Assembly (NCBI RefSeq): GCF_031426495.1
Contig: NZ_JANPLK010000059.1
Coordinates: 186,001-250,000, forward strand
Length of the DNA: 64,000 bases
Origin: Gemmatimonas sp.
Lineage (GTDB): Bacteria; Gemmatimonadota; Gemmatimonadetes; Gemmatimonadales; Gemmatimonadaceae
Reading direction: 5' to 3'
In this document: piece by piece, positions 34,474 through 43,725 of the stretch
Position numbering within the stretch: position 1 is the first letter of the stretch
Layout of the letters: every line of letters starts with the position of its first letter
Translations under genes and position numbers: made by a program
Notes under the pieces: model-generated
The model's database searches: none
Told to the model about the DNA's origin: nothing
Seen by the model: the letters and a program-made list of their open reading frames with translations, nothing else

Positions 34474-34887
34474 TACGTGCTGCACGTCGTGCATTCTGCG
34501 TGACGCGTGACTGCAGCACTGGTGTGGGCGGTTCTTCTGTGTGGCGTTACTCCAGCGCTATTGCGGCATGATTGCAACAGCTCCAAATGATCGTCTGCTG
34601 TCACCGTCGTCTCTGGCCCGTCTATAGTGATCCGCAGTAATACTTGATGAAGTATTTTTAATGAGTCAATGTGTTGATCGTCAACGTTTTAGATGTAGCG
34701 ATGTTAACATTAACGTAGAGTTTGCCGATTCGTTGACGGTCCCGGGCCAGTTTCCAACATGGTGACGAGTGCGTCACAGATGTGGCGCAGCGATTGCTCA
34801 CTTCTACGGCGGTGCGGCGAATCGCTGCCATCAACCTTTAACGGGCACGATCTCCGATTATTGCCCATTTCCCAACCCGGAGTGGAA
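34474..34887. promoter_or_regulatory. AT-rich leader upstream of the Flp pilin genes
   Basis: A 414-base gap without a gene. The stretch 34661-34720 is about 37% GC by my count. It holds several dyads: AATACTT/AAGTATT (34639-34656, followed by TTTA), GTTGA/TCAAC (34673-34685), GTGACG/CGTCAC (34762-34777) and GCAGCGATT/AATCGCTGC (34787-34828). These could be operators or a structured 5' leader for the pilin mRNA. I could not place a convincing -35/-10 pair. Confidence 0.5.
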
Positions 34888-35076
34888 ATGATGTCGACCG
34901 TCAGCAACACCCTGCGCCGCTTTGTCCGTGAAGAAGAAGGTGCCTCGCTGGCCGAGTACGCGCTGCTGCTCGGCGTGATCACCGTGGCCTTGATCACCGT
35001 GATCACGTCGTTCCGTAACTCGATCTCGAATATCTTCCAGAAGACGACGAACACGCTGAATTCGGCCGGCTCCTGA
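34888..35076 (+). CDS. flp1: Flp/Fap-type pilin 1
   Basis: A 62-residue prepilin. A short basic leader (STVSNTLRRFVREEEGAS) is followed by the hydrophobic pilin helix LAEYALLLGVITVALITVI. The Glu and Tyr of the Flp motif (LAEYALLL) are present, so it should be cut by the TadV peptidase and polymerised into the pilus. A GGAG lies just before the tandem ATG codons. The frame runs upstream to 34759 but without support. The next pilin gene is 88 bases downstream. Confidence 0.9.
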   Translation: MMSTVSNTLRRFVREEEGASLAEYALLLGVITVALITVITSFRNSISNIFQKTTNTLNSAGS

Positions 35077-35164
35077 GCCTTGGTTCGTGCCGGCGGGGCT
35101 TTTTGTCCCGTTGGCCGACCCGACGTCAAGCGCTTCGCGCCTTCCACCCACTCTGGACCTGACC

Positions 35165-35350
35165 ATGCGGAAACTTACGAACGTCGCCCGCCGGTTCCTT
35201 CGCGAAGAAGAAGGCGCCTCGCTCGCCGAATACGCGCTGCTGTTGGGCGTGATTGCGGTTGCCTTGATCACCGTCGTTACGCAGTTCAAGGATTCGATCT
35301 CGAACATCTTCAGCAAGACGACGAACACGCTGAACTCCGCCGGGTCCTGA
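35165..35350 (+). CDS. flp2: Flp/Fap-type pilin 2
   Basis: A 61-residue prepilin nearly identical in plan to the first: leader RKLTNVARRFLREEEGAS, helix LAEYALLLGVIAVALITVV and the same C terminus (TTNTLNSAGS). DNA similarity shows a tandem duplication. No strong ribosome site is seen; the ATG at 35165 fits the family. It ends five bases before the start of the third pilin. Confidence 0.9.
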   Translation: MRKLTNVARRFLREEEGASLAEYALLLGVIAVALITVVTQFKDSISNIFSKTTNTLNSAGS

Positions 35351-35355
35351 GTCGG

Positions 35356-35727
35356 GTGAGAAGCCGGTCGTTCCGCCGCCCGCTCGCGTCGAAGATCGCG
35401 CGAGAAGACGACGCAGCATCGCTCGCCGAGTATGCCCTGCTGCTGGGCGTGGTCGCGGTCGCGCTCGCTGTCGCGGTGTCACAGCTGTCAGGATCGGTTT
35501 CGAACCTGTTCGCGCGGACGACGAACTCGATGGGGCAGGTCAGTGCAGAGAGCGGAACGTCAGGTGGCGCGGTTGGTGGCGACCCAGGAACTGGGACTGG
35601 AACCGGCAACGGAACGGGTACAGGAACCGGCAACGGCGTGAACGGTAACGGCGGTGGCCAGGGTAACGGTCAAGGCAACAACGGCAACGGCAACGGCAAT
35701 TCCGGCAATAACGGAAAGAAGCCGTAA
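35356..35727 (+). CDS. flp3: Flp-type pilin 3 with Gly/Asn/Thr-rich extension
   Basis: A 123-residue protein. The N-terminal 55 residues are an Flp prepilin (REDDAASLAEYALLLGVVAVA), but after TTNSMG a tail of about 60 residues follows, built from GTGTGN and NGNG-type repeats and ending GNNGKKP. The start is probably the GTG at 35356. The tail would be exposed on the pilus. It may be a minor pilin or tip adhesin rather than the main subunit. Confidence 0.82.
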   Translation: MRSRSFRRPLASKIAREDDAASLAEYALLLGVVAVALAVAVSQLSGSVSNLFARTTNSMGQVSAESGTSGGAVGGDPGTGTGTGNGTGTGTGNGVNGNGGGQGNGQGNNGNGNGNSGNNGKKP

Positions 35728-35811
35728 CCGATTTGTTCGTATTGCAATCGGGACCGAAATTCAGCGAGTTGCCAACGGATCCGCAGTAATCGAAAAGATA
35801 AACTTTGCTTC

Positions 35812-36357
35812 ATGATATCGTCGACATCAAGCGTCCTGTTCTTCGCCGTGGTGTTGGGGACCTTGCTGGCGGGCGCTGTCATCAGCGATCTCCGTGAGCG
35901 CCGGGTTTCCAATGTCCGCAATCTGGGCGTGTTTGTGACTGGTGTGCTTGCGTCGGTGCTGATGCGTGGTGCCGCCGACGGGATGTGGCAGGTGCTGTCG
36001 GGCGTGGGTCTGGCGCTCGCGATCTGGTTCCCGATGTTCGCCCTGCGATTGATGGGAGCTGGCGACGTAAAATTGATGGCGGCGAGTGCGGCGTGGTTGG
36101 GATGGCAGGGCACGTTGGTCGCTTCGCTCGCCACCGGCATTTACGGTGGGCTGCTTGGCGCCTTCTGGCTGCTGCGGTCGCACGGTGCCGTCAGTGCGCT
36201 CAACACGGTGGCTACGGCAGTACGCGCGCCGTGGATTATGAAGCTGCGCCCATATGAAGCGCGCGACCGTGTGCCATACGCCCTCGCCATCGCCGCCGGC
36301 GTTGCCACGGCCTTCTGGATTTCCTTTGGTTCTGCTCTCCGGAGTGCTCACTCATGA
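35812..36357 (+). CDS. tadV: TadV/CpaA prepilin peptidase
   Basis: A 181-residue membrane protease of the A24 type. The two catalytic Asp are visible: D26 (AVISDLRERRVSN) and D85 in GAGDVKLM (GxGD). It has about five membrane helices and lacks the N-methylase domain, as expected for Tad systems. It matures the Flp prepilins and the pseudopilins. Its stop overlaps the tadE start (ATGA). Confidence 0.93.
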   Translation: MISSTSSVLFFAVVLGTLLAGAVISDLRERRVSNVRNLGVFVTGVLASVLMRGAADGMWQVLSGVGLALAIWFPMFALRLMGAGDVKLMAASAAWLGWQGTLVASLATGIYGGLLGAFWLLRSHGAVSALNTVATAVRAPWIMKLRPYEARDRVPYALAIAAGVATAFWISFGSALRSAHS

Positions 36358-36827
36358 AGCGTTCTTTACGTCGATTTCTTCGTGAGCACGACGCGGGACC
36401 GATCGTGGAGTTTGCGGTGGTCGTGCCGGTGCTGTTGCTGTTGCTCTTCGGCATCGTCGACTTCGCGCAGGCGTTTGGTCAACGAAACAATCTGGTTGCA
36501 GCGGTGCGGGAAGGCGCGCGCTTCGCGGCGTCAAGCTCAGATCCTTGCAACGATCAGGTGCGGATACGTAAGCAAGTTACGGATTATTTCGTGAACGTTA
36601 CGGGAAACAGCCTTCCAGTGGTGCCGACGATAGCGTTCACGCCAGTGAACGTCTGCTCAGGGGCAACACCGAGAAATCTGGAGTCCGTTATGGTCTGCGT
36701 CCGTAACTATCCGGTCAATTCCACGATCTCAAAGCTGACGAAGCGAGCGCTAGTCCTTCAAGCGTCTGCTGTGTTTCGCTGGGAACAAGCCCCCAGCACA
36801 ATTGCAGACTCGATAACCAAGTGCTGA
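36354..36827 (+). CDS. tadE: TadE-like pseudopilin
   Basis: A 157-residue protein: a short leader (LRRFLREHDAG), then the TadE helix PIVEFAVVVPVLLLLLFGIV with the expected Glu and DFAQAFGQRNNLVAAVREGAR. The exported part holds three Cys. It is a minor pilus component processed by TadV. Its 3' half is noticeably poorer in GC than the assembly genes around it. Confidence 0.9.
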   Translation: MKRSLRRFLREHDAGPIVEFAVVVPVLLLLLFGIVDFAQAFGQRNNLVAAVREGARFAASSSDPCNDQVRIRKQVTDYFVNVTGNSLPVVPTIAFTPVNVCSGATPRNLESVMVCVRNYPVNSTISKLTKRALVLQASAVFRWEQAPSTIADSITKC

Positions 36828-36862
36828 TCCCACGTGTAGTTCTCCCTCTGTCGTGACCACCT

Positions 36863-37834
36863 ATGTTTGGTGACCGTCGTTATCGCTTCGTGCTGTATAT
36901 CGCCCTGCTCGTGGCCGGCTTGGCAACGCTCGGGGTGTATCGCGTCATTGACGGCATGCGCGCCAGCAGCCGTGTGGCCACGCAAAACGTCGTCATCGCC
37001 TCGGCTGACGTGCCCGAAGGCACCGCATTGACCGCCGCGACCTTGGCCGTCGTGCAGTTGCCGGTGGCTGCAGTGCCAGCCGGTTCCTACACGTCGCCCG
37101 ACTCGGTGGTCGGGCGCGTGTCCCGCATCCCGATCTTCAAGGGCGAAGCGATCGTCCCCGGGCGTCTCGCTCCCGACGGCACCGCCGGCGGCATCGAAGT
37201 GAAGATTCTCCCGGGCAAGCGCGCGATGTCGGTGCGCATCGACGACGTCGCCGGCATCTCTGGCATGGTGCAGCCGAACTCGCGCGTCGACGTCATGCTC
37301 ACCACGCGCGACGCGACGGCACAGGGGGCGCAGGTGTCGAAGCTGTTCATGAGCAACATGCGCATTCTGTCGATCGGGTCGAACATCGCCCGCGGCGAAG
37401 ACGGCCGTCCGATCAACGCGCCCACGGCGACGCTGGAAGTCACGCCGGCCGAGGCCGAGCGTCTCGCCCTGGCCGTCCGTGAAGGCGCCATTCAACTCGT
37501 CCTTCGCGGCTACGGCGATCCCGACTCGGTGCAGACCACCGGCGCCAAGCGCGGTGATCTGCTCACGCAGGTGGACAACGGTCCGCCGCCCGCTCCGGCA
37601 CCAACGCCCGCACCGTCGCGCGTGTCGCGCGCGCCCGCGCGCCCGGCCCCCGCAGCACCGATTGCCACCGTCCCGATTCCCGAGAAGACCGACTCGGTCG
37701 TCGTGCGCGTCTATCGCGGCGACCAGCTGTCATCGCTCAAGTTCGAACAGGCGCGTGATAGCGCGCGCCGTGATTCACTCCGTCGTGCCGAGCAGCGCCG
37801 ACGTGACTCCATGCCGCCTTCGCCGTTTCGCTGA
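36863..37834 (+). CDS. cpaB: CpaB/RcpC pilus assembly protein
   Basis: A 323-residue periplasmic protein. One N-terminal membrane helix (about 8-26), a SAF domain (about 40-105: VVIASADVPEGTALTAATLA, IFKGEAIVPGRLA) and an RcpC-type C-terminal domain (GKRAMSVRIDDVAGISGM, NSRVDVMLTT). A Pro-rich stretch follows, then a charged tail rich in Arg/Asp. It supports the secretin in the Tad system and lies directly upstream of it. Confidence 0.92.
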   Translation: MFGDRRYRFVLYIALLVAGLATLGVYRVIDGMRASSRVATQNVVIASADVPEGTALTAATLAVVQLPVAAVPAGSYTSPDSVVGRVSRIPIFKGEAIVPGRLAPDGTAGGIEVKILPGKRAMSVRIDDVAGISGMVQPNSRVDVMLTTRDATAQGAQVSKLFMSNMRILSIGSNIARGEDGRPINAPTATLEVTPAEAERLALAVREGAIQLVLRGYGDPDSVQTTGAKRGDLLTQVDNGPPPAPAPTPAPSRVSRAPARPAPAAPIATVPIPEKTDSVVVRVYRGDQLSSLKFEQARDSARRDSLRRAEQRRRDSMPPSPFR

Positions 37835-37892
37835 GTGACGCGCGGCCCCCGCGGTCGCGGTGTCAATTCAATTTCGTATTTCTGGAGACTTC

Positions 37893-39044
37893 ATGCGTGC
37901 TTTGAATACCGCGTTGATGCGTACCGCCCACGTGGCGATCGCTGCCGTCGTGCTCGGAGGCAGCTCGAGCGCTGCCGCGCAGTCCGCGACGCCGGTTACG
38001 CCCATCGAGACGATCACCATGTCGGTGGGACGCTCCCTGCCGCTCGATCTTCCAGCGGCCGTCACGCAGGTGACGCTGGCCAATCCCGCGATTGCCGACG
38101 TGGTGGTGCTCAACGAGCGTAGCGTCGTGTTGAACGCGAAGGCCATTGGCGAAACCGACGTGCTGCTCTCAGGACCGATGCTCGGCCGTCGCCACCTGCG
38201 CGTGTCGGTGTTTCAGGCTACCGACTCGCGGCAGATCGCGCTCGGCGTGAAGTTCGCCGAAGTGCGCCGCGATGCGCTGTATGAAATCGGCATCTCGGGC
38301 CGCTACGACGCGAAGAACGGCAATACGATTGCCGGCAGCGGCGTGCTCGCGCCCACGACCAGCGGCGATGGCATCGCCGGTTCGTCCTCCACGCGCTTCG
38401 TCGGCGCGCTGCTGAACTTCGGCACCACCGACATCACCGCGTTTCTCGATGCGCAGCAGCAGGCCGGCCGCGCACGCTCCTTGGCCGAACCCACGCTGAT
38501 TGCGGGTAACCGCGAAGAGGCCAGCTTCCTTGCCGGTGGTGAACTGCCGGTGCCGATTGCGCAGCCGGGTCAGGGCGGGCAAACCTTCATCACGATCCAG
38601 TACCGTCCCTACGGCGTGCAGCTCAAGTTCCGCGCCGAAGTCATGTCGGACTCGTTGATCAAACTGAAGGTCATGCCGGAAGTTTCGAGCCTCGATTTCG
38701 GCAACGCCGTGCTGCTCTCCGGTTTCCGCATTCCCGCCATTCGCGTACGCCGGGTGGAGACCACGCTCGATGTGCGTCCCGGCGAAAGCCTGGTCATTTC
38801 CGGCCTCTTCAACGAAGAGCGGGAGTCGGTGCGCACTGGTATTCCGGGCCTCATGAGTCTCCCGATCATCGGCGCGCTGTTCTCCAGCAATCGCTGGCAG
38901 AACGCCGAGTCGGAATTGTTGGTAGTCGTCACGCCCACGCTGCTCAACCCGAATGCCGCGCGCGGTACGCGCACCATCAAGCTCACGCCCGACAGCCTCA
39001 CCCCGGCCCTCGAGGCGCTCAAGAAGCGTCTCCCGCCGCAGTGA
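37893..39044 (+). CDS. cpaC: CpaC/RcpA outer-membrane secretin
   Basis: A 383-residue secretin with a signal peptide (to AAAQS). The N-terminal pilus-formation domain (SVGRSLPLDLP, NPAIADVVVLNERSVVLNAK) is followed by the secretin core (SFLAGGELPVPI, RVRRVETTLDVRPGESLVIS, PGLMSLPIIGALFSS, ELLVVVTPTL). It forms the outer-membrane channel for the Flp pilus. CTGGAGAC before the ATG supports this start over 37860. Confidence 0.93.
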   Translation: MRALNTALMRTAHVAIAAVVLGGSSSAAAQSATPVTPIETITMSVGRSLPLDLPAAVTQVTLANPAIADVVVLNERSVVLNAKAIGETDVLLSGPMLGRRHLRVSVFQATDSRQIALGVKFAEVRRDALYEIGISGRYDAKNGNTIAGSGVLAPTTSGDGIAGSSSTRFVGALLNFGTTDITAFLDAQQQAGRARSLAEPTLIAGNREEASFLAGGELPVPIAQPGQGGQTFITIQYRPYGVQLKFRAEVMSDSLIKLKVMPEVSSLDFGNAVLLSGFRIPAIRVRRVETTLDVRPGESLVISGLFNEERESVRTGIPGLMSLPIIGALFSSNRWQNAESELLVVVTPTLLNPNAARGTRTIKLTPDSLTPALEALKKRLPPQ

Positions 39045-39087
39045 TGACGGCAGCGATGCTGCGTTCCTCGCTCTCCCGGTCTTCCTG

Positions 39088-40287
39088 ATGCGTCGTGCGG
39101 TCATCGTCCGTGACTCGCTTGGTCCGCTGACATCGCTGGTCCCTGTATTTACGGGGGCCGGCTTTGGCAAACCCGTCGAAGTCGAGAGCGTCGAAGCGCT
39201 GGTGGCGGCGGCGCTCGATAACAGTGCGGATCTCCTCGTCCTGCCACTGCTGACGCCGAGTCAGGCCGAACTCGACGACGTCGAGACGCTACTGCGTGAG
39301 CGGCCCTCGATGGCGGCGATCGGCACGGCACCGACGGCGAACAGCGATCTTATCCTCGCCGGATTCCGTCGTGGGCTCTCGGAGTTTCTGGTGGCCCCCG
39401 CCGATTCCGCCGAACTCGCGGCCGCGCTGGCGCGACTCGAGTCGCGCTGGGAACGCGCGCCAAAGGGCGGACATGTGACGGCCGTGTACAGTCCTGCCGG
39501 CGGCGCCGGTGTGACCACGGTCGCGGTCAACCTCGCGCACGCGTTGGCTCTGCGAAAGCCGGCCGGACGCGTGGCGGTGGCCGATCTCGTCGTCGGCCTT
39601 GGTGACGTGGCCACGCAGCTCAATCTCGCGCCCACGTACGACCTCGGTGAACTCGTGCGCAAGCTCGATCGCGCCGATCATGAGTCGCTCCACTCGATCG
39701 TGGAAAGTGTGGCCGATGGCATGGATGTGCTCACCGGTACCAGCGACCTCGAACTCGGCGAAGAGGTCACGGCGGAAGCGGTGCAGCGTATCATGACGCT
39801 CATGCGCTCCAGCTACACCTACACGGTATTGGACGTCGAACACACCGTGTCGCCGCGCACCATCGCGGCGCTCGATGGTGCCGATCGTATCGTGATGGTC
39901 TTCCAGGTTACCGTGGCGGGACTGCGCAAAGTGAAGCGCGCGCTGGCGCTGTTTGGGCAGCTCGACTTCCCGGTTGAGAAGGTGGTGCTGGTGGCCAATC
40001 GCGTGGGCGCGGGTGACGTCATGCCATGGCCCGATGTGGCCAAGGCGCTTGGCCGTCCCGTCGACTTCCGCTTGCCGAACGCCTATCAGGTCGTCGCCGA
40101 TGCGCAGACGCGTGGCGTACCGATTACCGCCAATGCCGCCGGCCCCGGGGCACAGGCGCTTATCGAAGCGTATCACCTGCTCGCTGTGCGCTTGATGGGC
40201 CAGAAGGGCTTCGTCACCGGCAGCAATGAAGTCCTGCCGACCGCTCGCGCCGGCTTCGGCCGACTCCTCGGCAAGCTGAGGAAGTGA
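39088..40287 (+). CDS. cpaE: CpaE/TadZ localisation ATPase-like protein
   Basis: A 399-residue protein. A receiver-like N-terminal domain (1-115) is followed by a ParA/MinD-type domain. The deviant Walker A reads [16 protein letters not shown]: the signature Lys is replaced by Val, so ATP binding may be altered, as known for some TadZ proteins. Later motifs ([23 protein letters not shown]) are kept. It places the pilus machine in the cell. The stop overlaps the cpaF start (GTGA). Confidence 0.88.
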   Translation: MRRAVIVRDSLGPLTSLVPVFTGAGFGKPVEVESVEALVAAALDNSADLLVLPLLTPSQAELDDVETLLRERPSMAAIGTAPTANSDLILAGFRRGLSEFLVAPADSAELAAALARLESRWERAPKGGHVTAVYSPAGGAGVTTVAVNLAHALALRKPAGRVAVADLVVGLGDVATQLNLAPTYDLGELVRKLDRADHESLHSIVESVADGMDVLTGTSDLELGEEVTAEAVQRIMTLMRSSYTYTVLDVEHTVSPRTIAALDGADRIVMVFQVTVAGLRKVKRALALFGQLDFPVEKVVLVANRVGAGDVMPWPDVAKALGRPVDFRLPNAYQVVADAQTRGVPITANAAGPGAQALIEAYHLLAVRLMGQKGFVTGSNEVLPTARAGFGRLLGKLRK

Positions 40288-41783
40288 CCGTGGAACGCTC
40301 ATTACGCGACCGACTGCTCGGCAAGAAGCCGACACCGCCCGCCGGCGCTTCCGGCGAAGGTGGCGCCAATGGCAATGGTGTCGCGCCGGTCGAAGCAACG
40401 ATCGATCCGTTGCACGGCCTGCCGCAGCCGGAGGAAAAGAAGGAATCGGACAACGGGGTGCTCTCCCCTGTTGACCTGCTCAAGCGCGACTTGCACCAGA
40501 AGCTCATCGACCGCCTCGATCTGGCCGCGCTCGAGAAGATTCGCGACGAGTCGATGCTCACGCAGCAGATTCGTGCAGCGGTGCTCGAGTTCCTGCGCAT
40601 CGAGCAGGCGCCGTTGTCGGCAGCCGAGCGCGATGAAGTAGTCGAACAGATCGTGTGGGAGGTCACCGGACTCGGTCCGATCGAACCGCTCACGCGCGAT
40701 CCGTCGGTGTCGGACATTCTCGTAAACGGTCCGAAATCGGTGTACGTCGAACGGCGCGGCCGACTCGAACGGACCAGCATCACGTTCCGCGACAACGCCC
40801 ACCTGCTGACGATCATCGATCGCATCGTGAGCAAGGTCGGTCGTCGCGTGGACGAATCGTCGCCGATGGTCGATGCCCGTCTCGCCGACGGCTCGCGTGT
40901 GAACGCGATCATTCCGCCGTTGGCGATCGATGGCCCGGTGCTCTCGATCCGTCGGTTCGGTGCATCGATCGGGCCGCGGCGGCTCGTGGAGCTGGGCGCG
41001 ATGTCGCCACCGATGCTGCGGTTGTTGGCCGCGTGCGTGGTCGCGCGACTGAACATTCTGGTGTCCGGTGGCACCGGAGCCGGTAAGACCACGATCCTGA
41101 ATGCGCTCTCGAGCTTCATTCCCGGTTCGGAGCGTCTCGTCACCATCGAAGACGCGGCCGAATTGCGATTGCAGCAAGCGCACGTGGTGCGACTCGAAAC
41201 TCGGCCGCCCAATACAGAGGGCCGCGGTGAAGTGAGTGCCCGCGACCTGGTGAAGAACGCCCTCCGTATGCGCCCCGATCGCATCATCATCGGCGAAGTG
41301 CGCGCCGGCGAAGCGCTCGACATGCTGCAGGCCATGAACACGGGTCACGAAGGCTCGCTCACCACCGTGCATGCCAATACGCCGCGCGACGCGCTCGCCC
41401 GTCTGGAAACGATGGTGCTGTTCGCTGGTACCGCCCTGCCCACGCGCGCCATTCGCGAGCAAATGGCATCGGCGCTGCACCTCATCGTGCAGGTGTCGCG
41501 TATGTCTGATGGTACGCGCCGTATCACGAGCATCACCGAAGTGACCTCGATGGAAAGCGATGTGATCACGACGCAGGAGATCTTCCGCTATCGTCGGCGC
41601 GGTGTGGCCGACGATGGTACGGTGCTCGGTAACTTCGAAGCGACCGGCGTGCGTCCGTTGTTCATGGAAGCAATTCTCGCCCGCGGCATTGACCTGCCAC
41701 CCGAAACATTTGCTTTTGGTGCGGTGAGTCAGGCCGGCCCGGGCGCGCTCGGCCTGCTTGGTGAGGGTGGACTGCCGGCATGA
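40284..41783 (+). CDS. cpaF: CpaF/TadA pilus assembly ATPase
   Basis: A 499-residue secretion ATPase. A Pro/Gly-rich N terminus (1-60) leads to the N-terminal domain and the RecA-like motor: Walker [11 protein letters not shown] (261-270), Asp box ([11 protein letters not shown]), Walker B ([15 protein letters not shown]) and His box ([13 protein letters not shown]). It drives Flp pilus extension together with TadB and TadC. Start GTG; its end overlaps tadB by ATGA. Confidence 0.96.
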   Translation: MTVERSLRDRLLGKKPTPPAGASGEGGANGNGVAPVEATIDPLHGLPQPEEKKESDNGVLSPVDLLKRDLHQKLIDRLDLAALEKIRDESMLTQQIRAAVLEFLRIEQAPLSAAERDEVVEQIVWEVTGLGPIEPLTRDPSVSDILVNGPKSVYVERRGRLERTSITFRDNAHLLTIIDRIVSKVGRRVDESSPMVDARLADGSRVNAIIPPLAIDGPVLSIRRFGASIGPRRLVELGAMSPPMLRLLAACVVARLNILVSGGTGAGKTTILNALSSFIPGSERLVTIEDAAELRLQQAHVVRLETRPPNTEGRGEVSARDLVKNALRMRPDRIIIGEVRAGEALDMLQAMNTGHEGSLTTVHANTPRDALARLETMVLFAGTALPTRAIREQMASALHLIVQVSRMSDGTRRITSITEVTSMESDVITTQEIFRYRRRGVADDGTVLGNFEATGVRPLFMEAILARGIDLPPETFAFGAVSQAGPGALGLLGEGGLPA

Positions 41784-42742
41784 CTGCGCTCGTACTCACT
41801 CTGGTCTTTCTCGGCGCCATGCTGCTGGTCGTCGGCGGTTTCGTGTTTGCCAACCGGCGACGGCTCTCGGCGGCTGATGCGGCGCGAGTACGCGTGGGCG
41901 AAGTCGGCGGCATTTTGCGCAGCGACGTCCCGATATCGATTCTGCGCGACGAGCGCGTTTCGGATTTCAAGACGCTCAACGAACTGCTCTCCGGCCGCAA
42001 CATCACGGTCCAGCTGGAGAAGCAGCTGGCCCATGGTGGATCGCGCCAGAAGCCGGGCGAATTCGTGCTGTTCACGCTGCTCTCCGCCATGATCGGTCTC
42101 ACGATCGTGCAGTTCCTGGTGGGCGGCGTGGTGAATTTCGTAGGGGCCTTCTTTTTTGCGTTCATCCCGTGGCTACTCCTGCGCCGCCGTCAGCGGAAGC
42201 GGATGAAGCAGTTCGAGATTGCCTTCCCCGATGCGCTCGATCTCATGACGAACGCCCTGCGGGCTGGCTATTCGTTGCAGGCGGCAATGGAGTTCGTGGG
42301 ACGCGAATCGCCCGCGCCGCTCCGCGCCGAGTTCCTGCGCTTTTATGACGAGCAGCGACTCGGTGTCGATGTGCGCACGGCGCTGCTGGCGATGCAGGAA
42401 CGCATTGGTACGGAAGAAGCGCGCCTGTTCGTGACGTCGCTGATCCTGCAGCGCGAAACAGGCGGTAACCTGGTCGAGCTGCTGTCGAATATCTCGAATC
42501 TCATTCGCGAGCGTCTCAAGTTCCAGGCGAATCTGGAAACGCTCACGGCCGAGCCAAAAATGTCGGCCCGTGTGCTGGCAGCCATGCCCTTCGTGATGTT
42601 CGGCATCATCTACACGATCAATCGCGAGTACATGCAGCCGTTGTTCACCGAGGCGCTCGGCAAAGGGCTCATCGTGTACGCGTTCGTCTCCGTGGTTATC
42701 GGGTATCTGATCATGGAACGAATCGCCAGCGTGGACATGTGA
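41780..42742 (+). CDS. tadB: TadB inner-membrane platform protein
   Basis: A 320-residue T2SSF-family protein with an N-terminal membrane helix, a helix pair near 95-135, a cytoplasmic T2SSF domain ([53 protein letters not shown]) and C-terminal helices. It pairs with TadC to form the platform moved by CpaF. It overlaps both neighbours. Confidence 0.95.
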   Translation: MTALVLTLVFLGAMLLVVGGFVFANRRRLSAADAARVRVGEVGGILRSDVPISILRDERVSDFKTLNELLSGRNITVQLEKQLAHGGSRQKPGEFVLFTLLSAMIGLTIVQFLVGGVVNFVGAFFFAFIPWLLLRRRQRKRMKQFEIAFPDALDLMTNALRAGYSLQAAMEFVGRESPAPLRAEFLRFYDEQRLGVDVRTALLAMQERIGTEEARLFVTSLILQRETGGNLVELLSNISNLIRERLKFQANLETLTAEPKMSARVLAAMPFVMFGIIYTINREYMQPLFTEALGKGLIVYAFVSVVIGYLIMERIASVDM

Positions 42743-43671
42743 TGGGTGATCTCCCGCTGTCACTGCTGTTTCTTGTCGGCACGGTCATCGTGGCGGTGTG
42801 CACCATCGTGTACGTGGCCATCGCCGAGCGCGAGCGGCGCGACACGATGCAGCGCGTATCGCCGGAGACTGATCCGTCCCGCCTGGCGGAGCGGCTGCTT
42901 CTGAACGAAGAAGCCAAGGCGTCATCGCGACTCGCAGCGTGGCTTCGCGAGCGGATGCCCGAGGGACTTATTTCCGATGAGGCCAGTTCGAACAAGCTGG
43001 TGCACGCGGGCTTCGACGGAACGGCGGCCCCTGTGATCTTTTCGGCTATTCGTATTGCCGCCGCGCTGCTGCTGCCGGTGCTGGCCTTCGTGGCCGCGCC
43101 GCACGATCAGCCGATGTGGCTGACGGTATCGATCGTGATGGGTATCGTGGCCGGTGTCGCTGGGCCGCAGGCGGTGGTCGATCGACTGGCGCAGAACCGG
43201 CAGGATCGGATCCGCCGCGCGGTACCCGACGCGCTCGATCTGTTGGTGGTGTGTGTAGAGGCCGGTGTGTCGCTCGATGCCGCGATCATCCGTGTGGCGC
43301 GTGATCTGGCCAACGTGCGACCAGAGTTGGCACTCGAGTTCGCGCAGGTGGTGCGTCGGGTGAATGCTGGTATGCCGCGTGAACGCGCGTTGCAGACGCT
43401 GGCGCAGCGCACCGGTGTGGATGAACTGCGTACGCTGGTGTCGAGCATGGTGCAGACGGAACGCTTGGGTACGTCGATCGCGCGCGTGCTGCGCGTGAAC
43501 GCCGAGTCGTTGCGCGTGCGGCGCCGGCAGAAAGCTGAGAAGAAGGCGGCTGAGGCGGCTCTAAAAATGATCTTTCCGCTCGCGCTGTTTCTGCTGCCGG
43601 CACTGCTGGCGGTAATCGTTGGTCCGGCAGCCCTCACCGTCGTGAGCCAGCTCGGTAATTTGAGTAAGTAG
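42742..43671 (+). CDS. tadC: TadC inner-membrane platform protein
   Basis: A 309-residue T2SSF-family protein: helices near the N terminus and 95-140, then the domain RRAVPDALDLLVVCVEAGVS, QRTGVDELRTLVSSMVQTER and GTSIARVLRVNAESLRVRRR, and a last helix pair ending in VIVGPAALTV. The start ATG overlaps the tadB stop (TGATG); a GTG three bases earlier is possible. Confidence 0.95.
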   Translation: MGDLPLSLLFLVGTVIVAVCTIVYVAIAERERRDTMQRVSPETDPSRLAERLLLNEEAKASSRLAAWLRERMPEGLISDEASSNKLVHAGFDGTAAPVIFSAIRIAAALLLPVLAFVAAPHDQPMWLTVSIVMGIVAGVAGPQAVVDRLAQNRQDRIRRAVPDALDLLVVCVEAGVSLDAAIIRVARDLANVRPELALEFAQVVRRVNAGMPRERALQTLAQRTGVDELRTLVSSMVQTERLGTSIARVLRVNAESLRVRRRQKAEKKAAEAALKMIFPLALFLLPALLAVIVGPAALTVVSQLGNLSK

Positions 43672-43725
43672 AACGACTTTTCGGATTCGGGTGGTGCGTT
43701 GTCACTTTCCGCGGGGAGGCGGACT

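Noticed and set aside
35075..35104. Attenuator-like terminator after flp1 (AGCC...GGCTTTTT)
   Set aside because: The stem is only four base pairs with a long loop; too weak to call although a T run follows.
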